NCBI GenBank assembly: GCA_034007745.1
Contig: JAVEQI010000014.1
Span: 11,830 to 75,829 of the forward strand
Reading direction: 5' to 3'
From: Desulforapulum sp034007745
Lineage (GTDB): Bacteria; Desulfobacterota; Desulfobacteria; Desulfobacterales; Desulfobacteraceae
Length of the DNA: 64,000 nt
The notes under the pieces are model-generated. The model was not told the DNA's origin. It worked only from the letters and a program-made list of their open reading frames with translations, and did not search any database. This document shows, in pieces, positions 35,056 to 43,543 of this stretch. Numbering within the stretch: the stretch's first letter is position 1; every line of letters begins with the position of its first letter. The position numbers and the translations under genes were made by a program.

Positions 35056-35691
35056 TCAATCCCTCAGATCAGTTAATTCGTCAGAGCGGACATTGTCAAA
35101 TGCCGATTGGATTTTACCGACAAAAAGTCCGAGAATGAAAAGTACAAGAAAGAGATCAAGAAGAACTCCCAGATTTACAATGAGCGGCATTTCGACTGCA
35201 ATGGAAAGTGACAGAAGAAATATCGCATTCTCAAGAAGCATGAAACCCATGACATGGGTGATAATATTCTTTCTCGTGACAATGATAAAAAGAGAGACGA
35301 CCATATTTGATATCGAGATCCCGAAATACAGTGGTTTTATATCCTCACCTGAACCGGCAACCCTGAAAGCCATGTAAAAGCCTAAAAGCATGATCACAGT
35401 GGCAATAACTACCGATGAGAACTGAGGTATGTGAGGATCTGTTTCCTGAATAAGATTATTTTTCCTGACGATCCTCAGCAACATGAAAGGGATGACGATA
35501 GCTTTGAATCCAAGTGCTTCAACTGCAAGGAATATAGTTGTGAATGTATCAATCTCTCCCTCGTCAAGTATTACCAGTGCAAAGAGTATCACTCCCTGAA
35601 AAGCTATCGCCTTAATATAGGAATCATATCTGCTTTTAAGAGCAAGATAGATCATTGTAAGTCCGAAAATAAGTATGAGAAAATTTATCAA
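35056..35691 (-). CDS. hyfE: HyfE/NuoK-like membrane subunit of Ehr complex
   Basis: 211 residues with about six to seven helices. The C-terminal half resembles NuoK/MrpC (helix with MGFMLLENAIFLLSLS, carrying the membrane Glu). This is the hydrogenase-4 component E layout. Overlaps the previous gene by four bases (ATGA), fitting tight translational coupling. Confidence 0.88.
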   Translation of the reverse strand: MINFLILIFGLTMIYLALKSRYDSYIKAIAFQGVILFALVILDEGEIDTFTTIFLAVEALGFKAIVIPFMLLRIVRKNNLIQETDPHIPQFSSVVIATVIMLLGFYMAFRVAGSGEDIKPLYFGISISNMVVSLFIIVTRKNIITHVMGFMLLENAIFLLSLSIAVEMPLIVNLGVLLDLFLVLFILGLFVGKIQSAFDNVRSDELTDLRD

Positions 35692-36614
35692 CCCATCCTC
35701 CCTCCGGCAAAAAGAAGCACTGTGCAGAATACGATAAGAGCAACCGAGGTTATCAGAACCATAAACTGTGGCAGATGCAATATTCTGAAACGCGCGATCA
35801 ATGATTCAACTGTTGCGACAAGTACTGCTATTGCTATCACTAAAAGAACAAACAATATTGAAGACTGCATTACAGATAACCCATGCGGCAGAATAAGTCC
35901 GGCATTTAAGGCCGAAAAAAGAACCATTTTCAATGCTGACGAATGCTTTATAAAAGCCAGACTGGGGCCCGAGTTATCCAAAACCATTACCTCATGGATC
36001 ATTGTAAGCTCAAGATGTGTGTTGGGATCATCAACAGGCACTCTGCATCCTTCAACAAGAAGTATTAGAAGAAGTGTTATAAACCCGGCTACAACTACAA
36101 GTTGACTCCAACCGCTACTTCGCTCAATAGTTGAAAATATATCTACAAAAGACATCTGACCGCTCATAAGAGCAAGCGATCCTATAAGAATAAAAAGTCC
36201 GGGTTCAACAAGTGTGGAGTTGGTCGCTTCTCTGCTCGCCCCCATTCCTTCAAAACTCGATCCGGTGTCCATTGCGGAAATTAATGAAAAGAACTTCCCC
36301 AGAGCGAGAATGTATGCAAACGCAACAAAATCACCGCTGAAACTGAAGAAGGATTCATGACCTGATAGCGGTACGACCAATGCCGCACATATCGCACAGG
36401 CAAGCTGTATGGACGGATTAATTTTAAAAACAGCTGTGGTGGTGGCACTTATGACTTCACCTTTTTTCAACAGTCTGAAAAAATCGTAGTAAGGCTGAAT
36501 TACCGATGGCCCTTTTCTTCCTGCCCAAATGGCCTTCGTTTTATTAATTATACCGATATATAAAAAAGGCATACCTAAAATGATCAGGATGTTGATTATT
36601 GTAAAACTGTTCAT
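35688..36614 (-). CDS. hyfC: HyfC/NuoH-like membrane subunit of Ehr complex
   Basis: 308 residues, eight helices. NuoH-type features are the GRKGPSVIQPYYDFFRLLKK loop, SSFEGMGASREATNSTLVEPG and the acidic EGCRVPVDDPNTHLELTM loop at the quinone/membrane-arm junction. The ATG at 36614 overlaps the hyfB stop as ATGA and has GGGG upstream, so it is preferred to the longer frame from 36644. The membrane anchor for the soluble arm. Confidence 0.9.
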   Translation of the reverse strand: MNSFTIINILIILGMPFLYIGIINKTKAIWAGRKGPSVIQPYYDFFRLLKKGEVISATTTAVFKINPSIQLACAICAALVVPLSGHESFFSFSGDFVAFAYILALGKFFSLISAMDTGSSFEGMGASREATNSTLVEPGLFILIGSLALMSGQMSFVDIFSTIERSSGWSQLVVVAGFITLLLILLVEGCRVPVDDPNTHLELTMIHEVMVLDNSGPSLAFIKHSSALKMVLFSALNAGLILPHGLSVMQSSILFVLLVIAIAVLVATVESLIARFRILHLPQFMVLITSVALIVFCTVLLFAGGRMG

Positions 36615-38599
36615 TTGATCCCCGTTATCCAAAGGATTGTACATATGAGAAACACCAGTCCGTAAAGTATGTAATTACCTGTTCCCCCACTCTGTACCCA
36701 GGTGAAAAGAGCTAACAAACGCCTTATTATTTTTATCAGAGGGTCTATGACATGATAATCAATAATATCGCTGAAATGAATTCCGAATTTCGTATTTTTC
36801 GGGAAAAGCCCGACCGGTTTTTCGTGTTGACGTCGAATTTTCACAATATGTTTTATCAAAACGATAAAAGGTGTCGAGTAGGACAATCCCGTGTACTGCA
36901 TTCTTGAATTAGGTGCCTGGTAAGCACAACCCCATGTCGCTGAACTTTCAACGGAACGTTTCCTAAGAAGCAGGAGTCTTAAAAAATATGCGGCACCGGC
37001 AACTGCAATGAATATAAAAAAGAATATCGAAAGATTGTTCAGGGTATCTAACAGAGGAAAAGTTTGTTGGAGCAAGTCTTTTTTAACAGGCATATATCTT
37101 GAAACTGCAAATGCCGGGACTGTCATGATTTGAGGCAGCAGCCCTATAACAAGACAGGATAAAGCCATTATTCCCATTGGAATGAGCATCGCTCTACCGG
37201 ATTCAACAGCAGGATCTGTGCTGATGCTTCTGGGAGACCCAAGAAAAACAACACTGAAAACCTTGCTAAAACAAAGAATGGCTACAACACCGGTAAATGC
37301 AAGTCCGGCGATAGCTGCTATCGAAGCGATCGCAAGTTTGGGATTGTTGAGCATCAGACCCTTGAACATGCCGATATATATCAGAAATTCACTTATAAAT
37401 CCATTGAATGGCGGTATTCCCGATATTGCTATCGAACCAATAAGAAAGAACAGAGCAGTAAAGGGCATTTTTTTTGCAAGTCCGCCCAACAACTCAATGT
37501 TTCTAGTATGTGTCTGCACGTAGACAGAGCCTGCACCATAAAAAAGGAGTCCTTTAAAAAGTGCATGATTGAGCACATGAAGCATCGCTCCTCCAAAACC
37601 CAGAGATGTCATGATCTGACTTTCATTTGCAAGCCCAAGCATACCGAAAGCCATTCCGATACCGATTATTCCAATATTTTCGATACTGGAGTATGCAAGA
37701 ATTTTTTTCAGATCGTGCTGAACTACCGCATAGATGATACCTGCAACCGAAGAAGCAAGTGCAACAGACAAAAGAATATAGGCTGAAAACTCTGAAGGTT
37801 TCCCTATCAGAACTATTATTCTCATAATTCCGTATATGCCGACTTTTATCATTATTCCCGACATCATTCCCGACACATGACTCGGCGCTGCAGGATGAGC
37901 TTTGGGAAGCCATGTGTGAAAAGGCATAAATCCCGCTTTTGTTCCAAACCCGACAAACATAAGAGCAAATATAATTTCAGCGAATCTCTGATCTTTTCCA
38001 AGCACAATTGAAAAATCATCAAAAGAATAGGAGCCACCTGAACTGACAGAAAGAAAAATAAATCCGATCATAATAAATATCAGACTGATATGCATGGTGA
38101 CAAGATAGTTTATTGCCGCATCGTAAACTTCTTTTTTTTCATTTTCAAACGCAAGAAGAAAAAAGGAAGAAAGTGACATGATTTCCCAAAACACAAGAAA
38201 GGCAAGTGCATGAGAAACGCAAGTTACCATAATGAGAGAAACAATAAAAATGGTTAAGAAGAAAAAATGGGATGTCAGAGACCTTTTTTCCGCATAGCTT
38301 GACATATAACCTGCACCGTAAATAGTCCCCAACGCACCGCCACCGGAAAAAACCATTATAAAAAACGCTGAAAGAGGATCTATTGTGAAAAGTACACTTC
38401 CAAAAGGAAATGAGAGATCCACACTGAAAGACATGACATTATCAGGCTGGAGCAAAAGAAAAGACATTACCATTAAAGGTATTGCCCCGATCGTTGTAAA
38501 AACAGCAGTCACAGGCCCTTTAAAGCGGGGAGCAAAGAACATTTGTGCTATTCCGCCGGCTAAAACAACTATTATTCCTGAAAGAAAAAGAGGCATCAT
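36611..38599 (-). CDS. hyfB: HyfB/NuoL-type antiporter-like subunit of Ehr complex
   Basis: 662 residues, about 14-16 helices. Core motifs include FWEIMSLSSFFLLAFENEK, HTWLPKAHPAAPSHVSGMMSG and DLKKILAYSSIENIGIIG, with the conserved ion-path Lys and Glu. The long C-terminal extension with two further helices is like HyfB. One of two antiporter-type subunits here, suggesting two ion-translocation channels. Starts 5 bases after the small-subunit gene. Confidence 0.92.
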   Translation of the reverse strand: MMPLFLSGIIVVLAGGIAQMFFAPRFKGPVTAVFTTIGAIPLMVMSFLLLQPDNVMSFSVDLSFPFGSVLFTIDPLSAFFIMVFSGGGALGTIYGAGYMSSYAEKRSLTSHFFFLTIFIVSLIMVTCVSHALAFLVFWEIMSLSSFFLLAFENEKKEVYDAAINYLVTMHISLIFIMIGFIFLSVSSGGSYSFDDFSIVLGKDQRFAEIIFALMFVGFGTKAGFMPFHTWLPKAHPAAPSHVSGMMSGIMIKVGIYGIMRIIVLIGKPSEFSAYILLSVALASSVAGIIYAVVQHDLKKILAYSSIENIGIIGIGMAFGMLGLANESQIMTSLGFGGAMLHVLNHALFKGLLFYGAGSVYVQTHTRNIELLGGLAKKMPFTALFFLIGSIAISGIPPFNGFISEFLIYIGMFKGLMLNNPKLAIASIAAIAGLAFTGVVAILCFSKVFSVVFLGSPRSISTDPAVESGRAMLIPMGIMALSCLVIGLLPQIMTVPAFAVSRYMPVKKDLLQQTFPLLDTLNNLSIFFFIFIAVAGAAYFLRLLLLRKRSVESSATWGCAYQAPNSRMQYTGLSYSTPFIVLIKHIVKIRRQHEKPVGLFPKNTKFGIHFSDIIDYHVIDPLIKIIRRLLALFTWVQSGGTGNYILYGLVFLICTILWITGIK

Positions 38600-38603
38600 A
38601 GCA

Positions 38604-39350
38604 TTACCTGCCTATAAAATCCAAAACGCCATTAATAAAAGTCAGAGGATGTACCGGACAGCCGGGAAGATAAAGGTCGATTGAATGATCTTCAATAAAA
38701 CTTCTGTTCAATGCGGGAGATCCTTTAAAAACACCGCCACTTATCGCACATGTACCCATGAGGATCACTATCCTGGGTTCCGGCACGGATTTATATGTAT
38801 CTTCAAGAGCTTTGGCCATATTCTCATTTATAGGTCCGGTTATGACTATTCCATCAGCGTGTCGCGGCGAAGCAACGATATCGATCCCGAACCTGCCCAT
38901 ATCAAAATTGACATTTCCACAGGCATTCAGTTCCAACTCACACCCATTGCAACCGCCTGCTGAAACAGAACGAAGTTTAAGTGATCTTCCAAATATTTTT
39001 TTTATATCGGTTCGAACCTTTACTGCACTATTTCTGTAATTCTCCGGAGAAAGTGATCCATCCACTATTAATTTATCCCGACTGTCAGACGCAAGCCAAT
39101 GAAAGTTTGTAAATGTCAGGCTATCACCCGCAGCCTGCTGACATCTGCCGCAGAAAACGCATGACCCCATGTCTATTCTCACAGGATCTTCAAGTATAGC
39201 CCCCACCGGACACATGTCGGCAGTCACAAGGTCCTTGCCACCTTTGTTTATAACCGGGAATCCCTTGAAAGCCTCATTGATCAAAGCCTTTCTAATATCA
39301 GGAACCGCCTGATAACCATGCATCAATCTTGCTTTTATTAAGTTCCGCAT
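38604..39350 (-). CDS. NuoB/EchC-like small subunit fused to ferredoxin domain
   Basis: 248 residues. The N-terminal part (1-80) holds Cys47 and Cys64-x2-Cys67-x2-Cys70 (MCPVGAI, SCVFCGRC), enough for one [4Fe-4S] cluster. The rest is the NiFe-small/NuoB fold with proximal-cluster ligands Cys134, Cys137 (GGCNGCE), Cys201 (GTCAISGG) and Cys231 (PGCPVHP). An electron-relay subunit that would receive electrons for, or from, the large subunit encoded 7 bases upstream. The Fdx-NuoB fusion is unusual; separate genes are the norm in Hyf and Ech. Confidence 0.9.
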   Translation of the reverse strand: MRNLIKARLMHGYQAVPDIRKALINEAFKGFPVINKGGKDLVTADMCPVGAILEDPVRIDMGSCVFCGRCQQAAGDSLTFTNFHWLASDSRDKLIVDGSLSPENYRNSAVKVRTDIKKIFGRSLKLRSVSAGGCNGCELELNACGNVNFDMGRFGIDIVASPRHADGIVITGPINENMAKALEDTYKSVPEPRIVILMGTCAISGGVFKGSPALNRSFIEDHSIDLYLPGCPVHPLTFINGVLDFIGR

Positions 39351-39357
39351 TTAAACC

Positions 39358-40848
39358 TCACAGATCAAAACCGCAGTAGGAAAGATTGAAACTCTTGTTG
39401 CACAAAGGGAAGTCGGATACTCCATTGTTGCGTGTAGCCAAAGCGAGTCCGTACCAGTTGTTAAAAGAAGGATCCTTAACCTTATACCTTATAACCTTTT
39501 CCCTATCATCGGTAATTGCAGTGTGAACTATTTCTCCACGCCAGCCTTCTGTCATTGCAACGACAATGCTACCGGGCACAATTGAAATATCCGACTTTTG
39601 ATCATGTTCGACATCAGGCATGTTAGACAAGATCTTTTCAATATATTCAAATGATTGCATTATTTCCGAATATCTTATATAGGTCCTTGCATAAACATCG
39701 CCCGTTGTCATTACTTTGGGATATATCGGGAAATCTTTATAAATACCATAGGGATGATCCACACGAATATCCTTTTTAATTCCTGAAGCTCTGGCGGGCA
39801 TACCGACTAATCCTATACTTTTAGCATCTTCATGTGTGATGATACCTGTATTTTCAATTCTTGTTATGACACCGCTGTTTTGAAACATCGAAGATACCAT
39901 GACCTTAATGAGACTTCTGACATCGTTTATCATCAAATTTATCAAGCCTGCAGTTTGTGCATCAATATCAAAATTAACTCCGCCGGGTTCAAGCAATCCC
40001 CGGCCCAGTCTGCTTCCGCAAATTACCAGCGAAGTGTTAATAACTTTAGTACGCAGAGCACCGAAAATGCTATTTCCAGGCAGATAGGCAATATCATTCG
40101 CAATTCCGGAAAGATCGCCAATGTGTATTGCAATTCTTTCAAGCTCAGCGGCAATCCCCCTGACAGCTTCGCTTCTCTTTGATACCTGAATCCCGGCCAA
40201 TGCCTCGACAGCCATACAGTATGCAGATGCGTGCCCGATAACCGTGTCGCCGACAATTGATTCAGCAAGAATTATTTTGTTTCTTATATCACCTTCAGTT
40301 AAAAGCGGCTCTATACCCCGATGCTGATAGCCAAGCTGTATTTCAAGATGGTTGACAAATTCGCTGTTACACATAAATCTGAAATGGCCGGGCTCTATAA
40401 CACCGGCATGAACCGGACCGACGGCAACTTCATGAATTTCATCTCCGTCCATACTGAAAAAAGGATAGTTTTCCATTACCGATGACTTGTCGTTACGATA
40501 GTAAGAATATCTCACGCCCTTTAACCAGGGATGTCCATCGGGAACGATCCCGAATTCTTCAAAAATCTCGCGTTCAAACATGTGAAAAGCCGGAATGTCA
40601 GGAGTAATTGACGGATAGTGTGAATCAGTAGCAACAACAGAAGATCCAATTGACAGTGACGATCCTTCATCATCAGCCAGAACAACGAAAAGTCTTATAT
40701 GTTCGCTCTCTTTAACACCGAAAAATCCGACAGGCCTCTGACCAACGCGACAGGCAGATATAATTTCCGCTCTTAAGGTATGAATATCAGTAAGCGGAAT
40801 ATTTTTTATTTTCAGGCATTTACAGCTCTCTGTTCTTACCCAGGACAT
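39358..40848 (-). CDS. NuoCD/HyfG-like large subunit without nickel ligands (Ehr type)
   Basis: 496 residues: NuoC-like domain (about 1-130, HMFEREIFEEFGI), then NuoD/hydrogenase-large fold. The L1 site (about 197-207) reads ESIVGDTVIGH where hydrogenases have RxCGxCxxxH. The L2 end (479-496) is DFPLCNKSFNLSYCGFDL instead of DPCxxC. With both CxxC pairs absent it cannot bind an Ni-Fe centre in the usual way. This places it with the energy-converting hydrogenase related (Ehr) complexes, whose substrate is unknown. First gene of the operon, with AGGGGAG 9 bases before the ATG. Confidence 0.9.
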   Translation of the reverse strand: MSWVRTESCKCLKIKNIPLTDIHTLRAEIISACRVGQRPVGFFGVKESEHIRLFVVLADDEGSSLSIGSSVVATDSHYPSITPDIPAFHMFEREIFEEFGIVPDGHPWLKGVRYSYYRNDKSSVMENYPFFSMDGDEIHEVAVGPVHAGVIEPGHFRFMCNSEFVNHLEIQLGYQHRGIEPLLTEGDIRNKIILAESIVGDTVIGHASAYCMAVEALAGIQVSKRSEAVRGIAAELERIAIHIGDLSGIANDIAYLPGNSIFGALRTKVINTSLVICGSRLGRGLLEPGGVNFDIDAQTAGLINLMINDVRSLIKVMVSSMFQNSGVITRIENTGIITHEDAKSIGLVGMPARASGIKKDIRVDHPYGIYKDFPIYPKVMTTGDVYARTYIRYSEIMQSFEYIEKILSNMPDVEHDQKSDISIVPGSIVVAMTEGWRGEIVHTAITDDREKVIRYKVKDPSFNNWYGLALATRNNGVSDFPLCNKSFNLSYCGFDL

Positions 40849-40874
40849 CTATGTCTCCCCTAAATATAGCGATA

Positions 40875-41371
40875 TCATAATGCTATAAATACACTCTTGA
40901 GTTTAGTCAGTTTGTTTTCAGCTTTGTCCAAACGATTTTGAAACGATTTTTTTCGACGCTGGGTATGGCTATTGCTCAAGCTGACCATCCATCGTTCATG
41001 CCATCGATGAACTGCCCCGTTTTCGAGTTTCTTTTCCATGCTGTGGCCAAAAGCCAAGACACCGTTTTTATTGTTCTATAGGTCATGGTACACGTTGAAG
41101 GCCGTGGCATCCTTTTCACCAACGCTCCAGCCTGTCACACGTTCGATAACTGTTTTGTGTTGATTGACCCAGGATTCCGCCCCGGAAAAATGATGGGTCA
41201 AGGAATGCATCACATAGGTTACAAACAAAACCGTCAACTGCCCATAGCTGAGACCGGTCCAGTTTCCATGTGCAATAAAAATACTGTCCACTGTTTTTTG
41301 AACATTCATCTTCTCAAGGTTGCAATGATAAGCGGTATCGTGTCGATTCTCTCAATTTTTGGGGCCATCAT
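40875..41371 (-). pseudogene. IS1634-type transposase relic
   Basis: The N-terminal part begins at ATG 41368/41371 (MAPKIERIDTIPLI). It loses frame after IAT, where one base is missing, and continues as KMNVQKTVDSIFIAHGNW and WTGLSYGQLTVLF, typical of DUF4277/IS1634-family transposases. It stops at 41076. A second piece (41057-40875) matches the later RWHERWMVSLSNS / RLDKAENKL region, so more than 100 codons between them are deleted and the DDE catalytic part is absent. No terminal inverted repeats were recognised. It lies between the pfaD 3' end and the Ehr operon. Confidence 0.8.
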
Positions 41372-41538
41372 AAATCTCCAGGATAAAGGGTTTTATGTTG
41401 ACCATGACACGGCTTGCCTATATTTTCCAGTCCAAAAGCCACGTTAATTCAAATGCCGTTAAAAAATTAGCGAACCGTCAGTACTCTACTATAGGGCCGC
41501 TGTTTTTTACAGTCGGGGGAAAGGATTTGACAAAAGTT

Positions 41539-43179
41539 TTACAAGGAGATCATTTCAAGGAGCTGCTCCCGGGGCAGGGGTGTGAAACCTTCGATCCTGG
41601 AGTCAAGAATTACACCCTGACTCCTGAGCCAGCCAGCCCTGGTTGAAACCGAGGCTCCCACAAGCAGATTGAGGGCAAGGTCAACGACCCTGCGGTTTTC
41701 AGGGTGTTCGAGCAAGCTTCCCCTTACCCACTGGTTAAAGGCGCCCATGGAAGGTCCGCACCAGATTTGAAAATCCATCTTTCGGTTTGGTTCTCCTGTG
41801 ATTGCCCATCGGGAGGATTGCCCAAGGTAGGATCTGAACACCAGGGACATCTTGTGCTTTGGGTCCCTTTCGGCCCTTTCCACCTCCCTGATGTTTCTCG
41901 TGAGGAAAAAGGCCCGGGTCTGCTGCCAGGTCTCTTCAAAGCTTGCCAGGAGGAAGCGTGTTTCGACCTCCCTCTGCTGGGCCGCCGGGATCGCCTCAAA
42001 GGATTCATAGGTCTTGTAGAGCCTGTAGAGTTTTTCGGCCCGGATGGAAAACATGGTCCCCCGCTTTAAAACCTGGACCCTGGCTCCCAGCTCAAACATA
42101 TCGGCGGCAGGTGCCATGGCAACGTCCGCCTGCTCGGTCTGGGCAAGGAGTTCCTTCACGCCGTCCGAGGTGGCAGCCTCGATGCAGGACTGGTTTATGG
42201 ACCCTGTGAGCACGTATGCCGCTCCCATCTGAAAGGCCGCAGCTGTTGCCGCCGGGGTTGCGATGCCTCCTGCAAGTCCCACGCAGAGGGGTTCATCATA
42301 CCTGAAACGTTGGTTGAACTCGTCCCTCAGGGAGAGCATGGTCGGCAGCAGGGCAAGGGCCGGGCGGTTGTCCGTGTGGCCGCCGGAATCAGCCTCGGCC
42401 GTCAGATCCTGGGCCATGGGAATCTGCCGTGAAAGGAGGGCCTCCTGATCCGTGATCAGTCCCCTTTCCAGGAGATTTGCCACGATCTTTTCCGGGGGAG
42501 GAGAAAAGAACTGCTTCGCCACTTCGATCCTTGAAACTTTAGCAACTACAAGGTTGGGGGCGACAACTTTTCCGTTGCTGTCCCGGTGAATACCCTTGAT
42601 GCGATAGTAAACAAGGGCCGGGGTCATGCCCATGAAGGCTGCGGCGGAGACCCGTGTAACGCCTTGCCTGAGGTAGAGATTGACAACGGCCATCTCAAGT
42701 TCGGGGTCTCCTGGGGAGTGGATAAGGTTGGAGCCAAAGGGGAGTTCCCCAAGGCGTTCCTTTAAAGCAGTAATAGCTGTGTCCACCTGTTCGACACTGA
42801 GGCCGCCCGCACCGAAAAAACCGATCATTCCGTTTTCGGCCATGGCAGACACCATCTCAACCGAGGTGATGCCGTTGGCCATGGCACCTGCTATATAGGG
42901 ATATCTGATCCGGTGTCTTGCCTTGAAACCTTTGTCTCCCAGACTATCTATGGGGAAGGCCGGGGCATAGCCCTGCAGGGGATAGAACCCCGTCTGGTCG
43001 TCAAGATCTTTTCCCACAAGGGCTAAACCGGTTGTTGCCGCAGCCGTCTGCTGTTCAAATTCAACCAGGTAAATGGGGTGTGAGATCCGCATGAGGTGTT
43101 GTCTTATGTTCTCAAAGCCCTTTTCGGGAAGGGTGTCGGCAGGTTGCCATAACCCCTGGGAATAGTTTTTGTTTGTCAC
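41539..43179 (-). CDS. pfaD: PfaD-family trans-acting enoyl reductase
   Basis: FMN-dependent TIM-barrel enoyl reductase (2-nitropropane dioxygenase-like) that works in trans with PUFA-type synthases. Recognisable segments are IAGAMANGITSVEMV, GFFGAGGLS, EADSGGHTDNRPAL and the flavin-phosphate region GLAGGIATPAATAAAF with GAAYVLTGSINQS. The GTG at 43179 with AGGA 9 bases upstream gives the usual ~546 residues; the frame extends to 43263. All domains are complete. Its natural partner is the synthase now 8.7 kb downstream; a truncated duplicate lies next to that synthase. Confidence 0.93.
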   Translation of the reverse strand: MTNKNYSQGLWQPADTLPEKGFENIRQHLMRISHPIYLVEFEQQTAAATTGLALVGKDLDDQTGFYPLQGYAPAFPIDSLGDKGFKARHRIRYPYIAGAMANGITSVEMVSAMAENGMIGFFGAGGLSVEQVDTAITALKERLGELPFGSNLIHSPGDPELEMAVVNLYLRQGVTRVSAAAFMGMTPALVYYRIKGIHRDSNGKVVAPNLVVAKVSRIEVAKQFFSPPPEKIVANLLERGLITDQEALLSRQIPMAQDLTAEADSGGHTDNRPALALLPTMLSLRDEFNQRFRYDEPLCVGLAGGIATPAATAAAFQMGAAYVLTGSINQSCIEAATSDGVKELLAQTEQADVAMAPAADMFELGARVQVLKRGTMFSIRAEKLYRLYKTYESFEAIPAAQQREVETRFLLASFEETWQQTRAFFLTRNIREVERAERDPKHKMSLVFRSYLGQSSRWAITGEPNRKMDFQIWCGPSMGAFNQWVRGSLLEHPENRRVVDLALNLLVGASVSTRAGWLRSQGVILDSRIEGFTPLPREQLLEMISL

Positions 43180-43415
43180 TATATTATTCCTGTTTTTGTG
43201 TTTGAAATTTCTTCTGAACTGTCCGCCACAAAGGGCGACAGCAAGGGTAAACTCTACACTCACATTTAAACACCGGCATTATCTGGCATGGAACATGAAA
43301 AGTCAATTCGGTATGACTCACATCAGCAGTTCTAATTTTGACTTCCTTCTTTAGGCGTCAGCCAGTATCACCTTGCTGAACGAAGAAAGTCGGGGGATTT
43401 TCAGCCAGGACAAAC

Positions 43416-43488
43416 CCAAACCGCAAAAACTCGGTTTGGAAACCCACTCTCCAGGGGGATTTTTGTTGAGAGTTCCCAGGAGAGTGGG
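43416..43488. other. Two perfect hairpins in the pfaD upstream region
   Basis: Within the 362-base spacer 43180-43541, CCAAACCG/CGGTTTGG (43416-43423 with 43432-43439) forms an 8-bp stem. CCCACTCTCC/GGAGAGTGGG (43443-43452 with 43479-43488) forms a 10-bp stem over a 26-base loop. They could be part of the pfaD leader, or an unrecognised repeat. The rest of the spacer shows nothing I can name. Confidence 0.6.
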
Positions 43489-43502
43489 CTGTTGTACTAT
43501 CG

Positions 43503-43543
43503 TGAAAAAACAAAATTAACTTCCCTAAGCTGAGAAGTTAATT
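43503..43543 (-). terminator. Intrinsic terminator of the octaheme cytochrome gene
   Basis: On the minus strand a perfect 10-bp stem (AATTAACTTC / GAAGTTAATT, 43543-43534 with 43523-43514) with a 10-base loop is followed by TTTGTTTTTT. The stem overlaps the stop codon, a compact rho-independent terminator that should insulate pfaD from the cytochrome gene. Confidence 0.85.

Noticed and set aside
33648..40848. Calling the operon a [NiFe] hydrogenase or formate hydrogenlyase.
   Set aside because: The large subunit lacks both CxxC nickel-binding pairs and no formate dehydrogenase or maturation genes are present.
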